Of a stretch of DNA of 64,000 nucleotides, positions 13,328 to 25,300 are shown piece by piece. The position numbers were made by a program, and so were the translations under genes. The stretch is taken from NCBI GenBank assembly GCA_963680875.1, contig OY804579.1:33837804-33901803 (forward strand), in the 5' to 3' direction. The notes beneath the pieces are model-generated. The model searched no databases and was not told the origin of the DNA. It saw nothing but the letters and a program-made list of their open reading frames with translations. Each line of letters starts with the position of its first letter. The first letter of the stretch is position 1. The DNA is from Bathymodiolus brooksi. Taxonomy: Eukaryota; Mollusca; Bivalvia; Mytilida; Modiolidae.

Positions 13328-16300
13328 CTATAATGAAACATGTCATTGTAAATCTTTCTGAATGACAACCACTCAGATAATTCCAAATTTGATGCAAATT
13401 GATTTTTATTTGAATACATGTAATTGATTTACCAGTATACATATACCTAAAACTCTATTTTATCTGATGGCTTTGTTGTCAATAAACTTTGGAATACAAG
13501 TTTTAGCTTGTACTACAAAATAATTCAAACAGAACATTGCATATACTAGATACAGCAGGTGATTTGTGAGTACAAGTAGGACATTCATGCTCCAAACATT
13601 TATGACTATAATGCCAAATTCACATTTCTGTGTTTAATTTTCATACAAAACATTGAAGAGCAGGACAAAAAGACCAAACTAAAGTTATCTGTGTCTGAGG
13701 GAGATAACTCTTACTCTACCAATAATTTCTAAATTTAAAATAATATCAGTCAATTTCTGAAATAACATCATGCCAACATCAAATAGCATATTATAAATCT
13801 ACACTTTACAATAAACAAATATAAGAAAATACATACACTTGTAGTGATTTTAACATGATGGCTCCTCTCATATTTAAATAATCCTTTGTAAAATCAACAG
13901 TGTTTCCTTTCTTCTCTAACCAGTTGGCTATCTGACCTAAATCCTCTACAATTTTCTCTGGGAAATGTTCTAATGGAATATCAGGGTCAGAAGATGGAAT
14001 ATCTGAAAGTAAATAATTATATTAAATATTTTATTATCAATAAATCTGTTACTTCAAAGGGATAAATATTAATGTTCATTTCTGTCACTTTTATTTAGTT
14101 GCTAGGGAACCCTTACAACCACTAAATAAGATTGATTGATTATTGGTTGCTTCACGTCCATCAGCAAACATTTCATGCATATTCATGATGAAAACAAGTT
14201 CTACAATACATAATATAAAATGATACAGAAATGAGGAAGGATTGGAGAACCCCTCTATTAATGTCAATATATGAGGACAAGATCAATTGTCAATTAACTG
14301 AATTAATGTCCAAGAAAGAAAAATTGTATTTTGAGAACAGTCTGATCTATGATGATTTCTCACGTGACCCCACCTGGCAGATGTATGGAGGTTGAATATG
14401 CACCACATATGTTGATGATGTAAAGATGGCAGAGTTACAGACACGAGGAATTCCCATTTAAAATTTAGAAGTTGCAAACACAAATATTTTTATAAAATAT
14501 TCTTAGTAAAATAATTCTTCCAAAAATGATATTTAAATAAAACTGTTGTAACAATATGAGAATCTTCATATGGTTATAAGCAAGAATGCAGCATTCCATG
14601 AAACTCACAGCTAAAATGTAAGAGGAGATGTGCATACAAACTTTTTTATGACAGACAGGGCAAATACAATATGTCTCCCCTAGAGGGGGAGACATATAAA
14701 TATCAATACATTACAACATTTCTGTAAAGTTTTGCTTACAGAGATTTATATTCCTTTATAATCATCATATCTACAATAAATTGATTGCAGTTGTAATTCA
14801 AGATTTAAAGACAAAACAAATAATAAACTAGAAATATCTCTTGATATAAAATTACCGTCATCTCCAATAAGATCCAGTATCATGATGGCTGGACAGGGAC
14901 GACCATGTCTGTTTAATAACGTACGGAACTCACAACATAACACATCTTTACCCTCCTCAAATACTCTAGTCTGAAAGATAAAAATACCAAAATTATTATA
15001 ATCTAAAAAATCATACCTCAATTTCTCTAGTCTGAAAAAATACCTCAAATTCTCTAGTCTGATAAATTATACTGCTAATCCTCTAGTCTGAAAAATACCT
15101 CAAATTCTCTAGTCTGAAAAATACCTCAAATTCTCTAGTTTGAAAAAATACCTCAAAATTCTCTAGTCTGAAAAATACTTCAAATTCTCTAGTCTGAAAA
15201 ATACCTCAAATTCTCTAGTCTGATAAATTATACTACAAATCCTCTAGTCTGAAAAAATACCTCAAATTCTCTAGTCTGATAAAATACCTCAAATTCTCTA
15301 GTCTGAAAAATACCTAAAATTCTCTAGTCTGCAAATACCTCAAATTCTCTAGTCTGATAAAATACCTCAAATTCTCTAGTCTGAAAAAATACCTCAAATT
15401 CTCTAGTCTGAAAAATACCTCAAATTCTCTAGTCTGAAAAAATGCCTCAAATTCTCTAGACTGAAAAATACCTCAAATTCTCTAGTCTGAAAAATACCTC
15501 AAATTCTCTAGTCTGAAAAATACCTCAAATTCTCTAGTCTGAAAAACACCTCAAATTCTGTAGTCTGAAAAATACCTCAAATTCTCTAGTCTGAAAAATA
15601 CCTCAAATTCTCATGTCTGAAAAATACCTCAAATTCTCTAGTCTGAAAAAATGCCTCAAATTCTCTAGTCTGAAAAATACCTCAAATTCTCTAGTCTGAA
15701 AAATACCTCAAATTCTCTAGTCTGAAAAACACCTCAAATTCTCTAGTCTGAAAAACACCTCAAATTCTCTAGTCTGAAAAATACCTCAAATTCTCTAGGC
15801 TGAAAAATACCTCAAATTCTCATGTCTGAAAAATATCTTAAATTTCTCTAGTCTGAAAAATACCTCAAATTCTCTAGTCTGAAAAATACCTCAAATTCTC
15901 TAGTCTGAAACATACCTCAAATTCTCTAGTCTGAAAAATACCTCAGATTCTCTAGTCTGAAAAATATTTTAAATTTCTCTAGTCTGAAAAATACCTCAAA
16001 TTCTCTAGTCTGAAAAATATCTCAAATTCTCTAGTCTGAAAAATATCTTAAATTTCTCTAGTCTGAAAAATACCTCAATCACTCAAATCTAAAATAATGC
16101 CATGATAGTACAATCCATAAAAATTGTTCAATAAACTTATAATAGTTTACTGACTGATGACAGACAACATATGACTGACATCAAGTCATGGAAACAACTC
16201 ACATGGACCTTTAAAGGTTCAGGTGAGCTAAAAACACTAGCAAGTTAAGATACGATGCGATCTTTACATTTCATTTTTAGTAAAAATATATACATGTACT

Positions 16301-19300
16301 GCTTTTAATTTTTAATTTCAAACATGTAGAGATGGGCCGTAGTCGTGATCACATGGATTTACAACTACCTATACAATCAGTGCCTATCACCACTAACTTC
16401 AAACCCTGTTCATGGCGAGGTGTACTCAATACAACATTATGTTATAAAGTTTGTCAGTGACTTATGGCAGGTCTGTGGTTTTCATCGTGTACTCCCATTT
16501 CCTCCACCAACAAAACTGACTGCCACGATATAACTAAAATATTGTTGAAAGTGGCATTAAACACCATAAACCAACCAACCAACCAATCAAACATGTTGCT
16601 GCACATAGATTCTATTATACTTACAACATCCAATAACTCTAAACTAGAACTATTATGACTTTCAAAATATATAATGGCTTGTTTCAATCTGTCCATCTGT
16701 AAAAGGTATCTGTCTAAACCACAAGATGACGGGCTGAAATAAAATATACAAAATATGCATCTGTAACAGCCATATTTTCAGGTAGAATATTATAAATAAA
16801 AGATTACATACAAATATCTACTTAAACTGGGACCGTGGATATAAATAGCTGTGGGCGGAGCAAACTTTCAGATTGTTCATTATTTTGACCACGGTTATCT
16901 CAAGGAGGAAAAATCAATAATACATAGTTTCAGTTACTGTTGGAGCAAAATATTTGACAGGCATGGTCACAAGTGTTCCTCCCTACGAAAATTTCAGTCT
17001 TATTAAAAATGTTCTTCATCAATCTAAAATCTACAAATCACTTTGAAAATTCAAATTTCTAAGGTATTTCACGTGACCTAAAGGTCACATTGGTCATGTG
17101 ACATACAGTTTCAAAATTATGCTGTTCATATCAACGGGGATTTTTGATGATAAGCTCCGCCCACAAATTGTGTCCGTAGTGCCTACTGCAAATGCCCCTT
17201 TAACATGTTTTGTTATAATAAATTGCTTCATGAAGTCCTTGTATTTTTACACTCATAAAAAAGTACAAAGTTTTACGGTCGGTACATTCAGTTCTAATAT
17301 TTTTATCATATATATTCGAACTCTGCAAAAAATGTACCCTATGTTGTTTGCATGGACTAAATTAAAGGTTTACTACAAGGAACTTATATAACTACTTACT
17401 TTACCAAAAGTAATAAAAGTTGTTTCATTTTACTTACAATGTATCACATGATAATTATATGTGTTCAGTCAAACTCAACATTCAGTTCAAATTCAAATGT
17501 CTCCATCTGTAATACATTTTTTAACCATACCACAACAAAGACTTATCCTTAATTAACAGTACAATGTATTGTTTATACTCAAAACTTTTTGCAACCATGG
17601 TAACAATAGATATCAAATTATTTGAAACTTATTAATCTTTGATTGGTTGAGATTGGCTTATTGCTTATTTAAAGACATCTTTAATACTTTTTCAGTTATA
17701 TTCTGCCTACCAATCTCATTGATGGAGGAAAACCTGGACAGTTATAATGAACTGACAGTTGTCTCCCTTGGCCTTGGCTAGGTGTGTGTGTGGCTTAGGA
17801 TTAGGCTTATGGTGTTTAACACAACTTTCAACAATATTTCAGTTATATCGTGGCGGGCAGTTTTATTGGTGGAGGAAACCGGAGTATCCAGTGAAAACCA
17901 CTGACCTGTCTCAAGTCACTGACAAACTTTATCACATAATGTTGTATCAAGTACACCTCGCCCGAGCAGTATTTGAACTCACAACATTAGTGGTGATAGG
18001 CACTGATTGCACAGGAAGTTGGATACCAACTACCATACGATCAAGACCATGACAGCCCCTAGGTGTGTGCAAAACCCATAACACTTCAGGAGAAAACTCA
18101 TGTTAGTGGTGTTGGGCTTGGATCAAAAGTAAACAGCCTAAAGCATGCGGACACCCAAGCCCACTCAACAAAGTCTCTCTATGTCTTTTCTTTCATGGTA
18201 ATAATCAACTTACCCATCTTTAATCATGGTCTCTACATCTTTTGCTACATGGTAATAATCAACTTACCCATCTTTAATCACAGTCTCTACATCTTTTGCT
18301 ACATGGTAATAATCAACTTACCCATCTTTAATCACGGTCTCTACATCTTTTGCTACATGGTAATAATCAACTTACCCATCTTTAATCATGGTCTCTACAT
18401 CTTTTGCTACATGGTAATAATCAACTTACCCATCTTTAATCACGGTCTCTACATCTTTTGCTACATGGTAATAATCGACTTACCCATCTTTAATCACGGT
18501 CTCTACATCTTTTGCTACATGGTAATAATCGACTTACCCATCTTTAATCACGGTCTCTACATCTTTTGCTACATGGTAATAATCAACTTACCCATCTTTA
18601 ATCACGGTCTCTACATCTTTTGCTACATGGTAATAATCGACTTACCCATCTTTAATCACAGTCTCTACATCTTTTGCTACATGGTAATAATCAACTTACC
18701 CATCTTTAATCACGGTCTCTACATCTTTTGCTACATGGTAATAATCAACTTACCCATCTTTAATCACGGTCTCTACATCTTTTGCTACATGGTAATAATC
18801 AACTTACCCATCTTTAATCACGGTCTCTACATCTTTTGCTACATGGTAATAATCAACTTACCCATCTTTAATCACGGTCTCTACATCTTTTGCTACATGG
18901 TAATAATCAACTTACCCATCTTTAATCACAGTCTCTACATCTTTTGCTACATGGTAATAATCAACTTACCCATCTTTAATCACGGTCTCTACATCTTTTG
19001 CTACATGGTAATAATCAACTTACCCATCTTTAATCAGGGTCTCTACATCTTTTGCTACATGGTAATAACCAACTTACCCATCTTTAATCAGGGTCTCTAC
19101 ATCTTTTGCTACATGGTAATAATCAACTTACCCATCTTTAATCACGGTCTCTACATCTTTTGCTACATGGTAATAATCAACTTACCCATCTTTAATCACG
19201 GTCTCTACATCTTTTGCTACATGGTAATAATCAACTTACCCATCTTTAATCACGGTCTCTACATCTTTTGCTACATGGTAATAATCAACTTACCCATCTT

Positions 19301-22300
19301 TAATCATGGTCTCTACATCTTTTGCTACATGGTAATAATCAACTTACCCATCTTTAATCACGGTCTCTACATCTTTTGCTACATGGTAATAATCGACTTA
19401 CCCATCTTTAATCACGGTCTCTACATCTTTTGCTACATGGTAATAATCGACTTACCCATCTTTAATCACGGTCTCTACATCTTTTGCTACATGGTAATAA
19501 TCAACTTACCCATCTTTAATCACGGTCTCTACATCTTTTGCTACATGGTAATAATCGACTTACCCATCTTTAATCACGGTCTCTACATCTTTTGCTACAT
19601 GGTAATAATCAACTTACCCATCTTTAATCACGGTCTCTACATCTTTTGCTACATGGTAATAATCAACTTACCCATCTTTAATCACGGTCTCTACATCTTT
19701 TGCTACATGGTAATAATCAACTTACCCATCTTTAATCACGGTCTCTACATCTTTTGCTACATGGTAATAATCAACTTACCCATCTTTAATCACGGTCTCT
19801 ACATCTTTTGCTACATGGTAATAATCAACTTACCCATCTTTAATCACAGTCTCTACATCTTTTGCTACATGGTAATAATCAACTTACCCATCTTTAATCA
19901 CGGTCTCTACATCTTTTGCTACATGGTAATAATCAACTTACCCATCTTTAATCAGGGTCTCTACATCTTTTGCTACATGGTAATAATCAACTTACCCATC
20001 TTTAATCAGGGTCTCTACATCTTTTGCTACATGGTAATAATCAACTTACCCATCTTTAATCATGGTCTCTACATCTTTTGCTACATGGTAATAATCAACT
20101 TACCCATCTTTAATCACGGTCTCTACATCTTTTGCTACATGGTAATAATCAACTTACCCATCTTTAATCACGGTCTCTACATCTTTTGCTACATGGTAAT
20201 AACCTAGTACAGTATCTAGTGTCACTGTTGTTTTCTCAATGTCTTAATTTATTAAGGAAATTATTGTTAACTACAGGTGCCTGTATGAAGTCATGAACTT
20301 GAAACAAAACCTGGGTTATCTTTAAAAAAAAACCTCACAAAACTGATGTCAACTTTTTTTTATATGAGCTATAACATTTAAACATAAAATATCCATCAAT
20401 AAAGGCATATAAAATCTATTTCATTGGTGGACCCTACAAAATTGGCATCAAGCAAATGTCTAATTCATATTTATGGGTGGTACATATTAAAAATATCTGT
20501 CTTCCTTGAGTGGAGATACATTGTACGTGTAAATGGAATGACCATAAGAGAAAATGACATTTAACTAGAAAAATACAAACAAAGGGTAATTGTTATAAGC
20601 TGAGGAATTTCCATAAATTATAACTGACATATAAATTTTAATTTCCAAACCAATATTTTTATTTTTCAATTTTGTCTCTTAAAAGTGTTTAAATAGAATA
20701 ATAGAATAAAATGTCAATGAGTAATTTATGATAATTATGCAGTTTGAAAAACAGTTTTGGCATTTTTTATATGACTGCTTATCTTCCTTTACACATATGT
20801 ACAAGGTTCTTACACATGTGTCTTCCTTTACACATATGTACATGGTTCTTACACATGTGTCTTCCTTTACACATATGTACAAGGTTCTTACACATGTATC
20901 TTCCTTTACACATATGTACAAGGTTCTTACACATGTGTCTTCCTTTACACATATGTACAAGGTTCTTACACATGTGTCTTCCTTTACACATATGTACAAG
21001 GTTCTTACACATGTATCATCCTTTACACATATGTACAAGGTTCTTACACATGTGTTTTCCTTTACACATATGTACAAGGTTCTTACACATGTATCATCCT
21101 TTACACATATGTACAAGGTTCTTACACATGTGTCTTCTTTTACACATGTACAAGGTTCTTACACATGTATCATCCTTTACACATATGTACAAGGTTCTTA
21201 TAGTTACATGTGTCTTCCTTTACACATATGTACAAGGTTCTTACACATGCATCATCCTTTGCACATATGTACAAAGTTCTTACACATGTGTCTTCCTACA
21301 TAGCATGAAACCATCCGTGGAATGAATGTGAGCACTTGATTTATTTTGCTACTCATCATTGGAAGACAGAACTTTCATTAAACAACTTATTGCAACACAA
21401 CAAAGAGTTGTGGTTATGGTGTTTAATGCCACTTTCAACACTATTTCAGTTATATCGTGGTGGTCGGTTTATTGGTGGAGAGAACCGGAGTACCCTGAGA
21501 AAATCACTGACCTGTAGCAAGTCATTGACAAGTTTTAAATATACATAATGTTGTATCGAGTACACCTCATCATGAAGGGGATTCGAACTTGTGATAGGCA
21601 CTGATGCATAGATAGTTGTATATCCAACTACCATACGTATATACGTTCATGACCATGACAGTCCCTGCAACATAATAAACGATAAAGGATACTTTCTTGT
21701 CGTCTTCTCAACATTTCTGTTTCATTGTAGACTGGTTCTATAGTACTCTCTAATTTCTGTAGACGATTCTCAAAACTATTCAGAATTCCTAACATACTGT
21801 GTGTGTTCGTTCTACTTTTGTTCATTGCATCCTTTAGAATGGCAAGGTTGTGTTTTTCCTGTAAAAAAAAACAAAATATTTACAGTAGGATGCCAGCTGC
21901 ACAAACATTCTCAAACCTTATTTGAAGTAAACCAATTATGCAAGCCTTCATTAACAGTGAACAATTGATAAGCTGATGTGCAAATGTACAAAACTAGTAT
22001 TTTAAGCAGATGTAATAGTACCAAGATCTATTTGGGTTTTTTTTTTCTGAATTATTGACCAACACAATTTACCGATAATATTCAAGAAATGTATTGTGAC
22101 AAACAGTCTAATTTTCTCCATGCATTTGAAATATCAACAAAACAAAAAATCATAAATGATGTTCATGTTTGTTCAGCATTAATCTTTCCAGGTCTAATAC
22201 CAAATATTTAAAGCAGCACATTTTTCTTGTAGTTAAATATTGCATTATATAAACAGTACTAGTAGTGGAAATTTAATTGAAATTTGACCCACATAATAAG

Positions 22301-25300
22301 GGAAGCTACTTTAAAAATCTGTGTGGCATTTTTTTTCTGTTTCATCAAACACAAGTTGATTCTGGCCTTTATAAATAAGACATGACTTTTGCCTGGTTTT
22401 GTCAGCCCTGTAATATTAATATGCAAGCAACAGTTTGGTCTTGACTGTTTCAAGTGTTGGAAAAATAAAAATATCGCTATCAATCTTTTGTTCATTTTCA
22501 TCACAAAATTAATTTTCTTACACTGTATTATTGTAAAGTAGAAATGTTTGAACTTACTGGCCCAAATTTGGATATAAACTGTAATTGTAAACTTAATCTA
22601 CTTTATTCAATATTGATAAGAAATTATCAATAAATAAAAAACCTAAAAAAAATGAAAACCAGCTTCATGTAAGAGGAGGTCTTCAACATGTTTAATAAAC
22701 AGGGTTACCGTATAATTTTGATTTGTTTTATCGTAAGACCATGATCATCGTACACAGTAAAATTGTCACAGATTTTTTTTACTTTTAAATGATTGCAAAT
22801 GTCATTTATATTACTTCAGAGGTGTTCATTGGTGTTTTTAAAGTGATCACTATGTCTTAAAAAAATACTGTAAAACAGTAGATATTTGTAAAAATGCTGA
22901 GATCACTATTTTTTGCAACACTGAAAACTCAAATGAGATATATTGTCGTGTGATCTAATGTTCAACTGCATAACCCAGATAAACATCTGTGAACAAATGA
23001 TCCCAACTGAGTAAAGGAGCTATTAACAAGGAGTATAACAATTTAACTGGTGGCTAAAACATCATGTCAATTCAGATGTTTATTTAGTTGCTTACCTGTA
23101 ACTGATTAATATGAACACATGCACATCGATCATCATATTACTTGAACAGTCTGTTCATTAGATAATTATAAAAGTGACCCACCTAGGCCACCTGGGCACC
23201 TCTAGGTTTTTCACAAAAGTAAATTAAAGTCCATAATATGTGGGAAAACATGAGGACAAGGGACATACATATTAAACATTATGATGACAATTGAGTATTG
23301 CACAGCACCATCATAATAAAGAAATTGAAGTGTTCAAAAATAGACGACTGCATTTCTTTAGAAATGCCTGTACCAAGTCAGGGTCATTACGGTTTTCACA
23401 GTTTTCCGGTTGTTGACTGATTTTGTCTGTTTATATACTTATGAATTTTGACTTTCCCTTTGGAACATTGTTCGGAAATTTTGTTATTACCCTTATTTAC
23501 TTATATAACATAACAGAACGACAACAGATCTGCACAAATTTCTGAGTTATAAATAGCATTAATCTATCACAAAACAGATTGCGTTTTACGCATTATTATA
23601 CAATATATACAACAACACTCCTCTGCCAAAAAAACAACCCTATCAATGTCTATTTTTGTACTACATACTTTTCATAATCTATATATACCTCACCAGACGC
23701 AATTACAAACAATTTCGATGATATTTACATTTGATAATAAATTTGGCCAAACTGATGAAGCTGATTACAAATGTACATGTTTCATATTTCAGATTAAACA
23801 CTAATATTCCTTTTGAATCATAGCCCATATATTATTCAATGCATTGTTATGGGTTTTAAACAGATTTTCACGACCCCGTTTTAGTCACTCTGTGACCTAG
23901 ATCTGGACACAATTTCCAACGACATAATAAAAACCTTTCTAGTGTAAATTATTTGATGACAACTACTAAAATGAAAGAGCATTCATTCATTTACGTTCAC
24001 ATATCTTTTAATTATGTTATTCGGTGTAAAACCATAAAAATTTCACAAATACGTACATGTTGTTTTGCAGACGAAAAGACTGTCATTATTTCCTGTCATA
24101 CGTAAAACCTGTCGTCTACAACATTCAACAAATGCGCATGAATAATTCTCAAAACACGAGTAATTTAGTGGGGTATCTATTTATAAAAACATTTTTTTAA
24201 TTCATGTTTTGAAGGAACAAATAGGGGACATAAATTTTATTCTGTTCGTTATTTTGTCCATTCGTAATATCGCGTCCGTAAAGGCTATGCAAGTTATTAA
24301 ATTTTCATGCCAATCTTGCATGCATTTTATGCCAGCGTCAGTTGGATCTGCATGAGAATCTCAAAAAATTGCATGTAAAAAGGTGAATTTTGTGTTAACA
24401 TAACCTCTGAAAAATTCTGTAAACCTAAAGCAGACATGCTCAACTACAGAGGCAGTCAGAGCATTTACTTTCAAAAATGTGCCTCCAGTTAATAGAGTTG
24501 TCTTACAATGCAAGAGGTGATAAGATTGAATCTTCTTCTTCTTCTTCCCGGATACGAGTCGGACTCTGTAGTTACTGAGTGTGTGTGTGAAACAATCAGA
24601 CAGGTGGCCCCTCCAAAACAGGTAAAAGTCCAAAGAGATGGATGGTATATACAAATAAAAATCATGTACAATATATACATCGTACGGCTGCCCTGTCGTT
24701 TATCTGTGTAGTGATGAAGGACAGGGGATGGAATTCAACCTGACCTTAAAGTCCTCTAGGGAACCAGCATCTACAACTGAAGATGGTACTCGGTTCCATT
24801 CCCTGATGGATCTCGGGAAGAAGGAATGTTGGTATGTGTCCTTCTTGGCTTTGATCTGTCTGAGTCTATGGTTTCCTCTTGTTCTGGAATCCCCTGCTAT
24901 GTAATAGTTGGCTGGTTCAATGGCAATCAGCTGATGGTGGATCTTGTAGCACATTACAAGGGTTTGTTTCCATCGTCTTTGCTGAAGGGATTCCCATTGA
25001 AGACTGTTTAGCAGGTTTGTTACACAGCCTGGGGAGTTGTCCTGGTAACAGTTATAGGCAAAGCGAGCTGCCCGCCTTTTGTACTTGCTCTATGTCTCTT
25101 GTGGTGGTAATCTGGTGTGGGTCCCATACTGGGGAAGCATACTCCAAAACAGGTCGCACTAGAGTGGTGTGGGCTGTTGCTTTGGTTTTGGTAGTGGATC
25201 TTCCCAGATTTCTCCTGAGGAAGCCAAGAGTCTTAGAGGCTTTCACTATTGTCTGGTTGATGTGTTTCGTCCAGGTCGGGTCTTTGTTGATGGTGACTCC

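Noticed and set aside
18063..20207. 714-codon plus-strand ORF with 18-residue repeats (membrane or antifreeze-like protein)
   Set aside because: It is antisense to EXOC7 exon 3 copies and open only because 54 is divisible by three; no promoter or homology.
20679..21325. 145-193-codon ORFs on both strands
   Set aside because: Products of the 39-bp minisatellite, open in several frames at once.
23090..23170. Alternative EXOC7 first exon (ATG ATG ATC ... before GTAAGC)
   Set aside because: It ends in phase 2, whereas exon 2 needs phase 0, and its peptide lacks coiled-coil character. The exon at 26158-26208 fits both.
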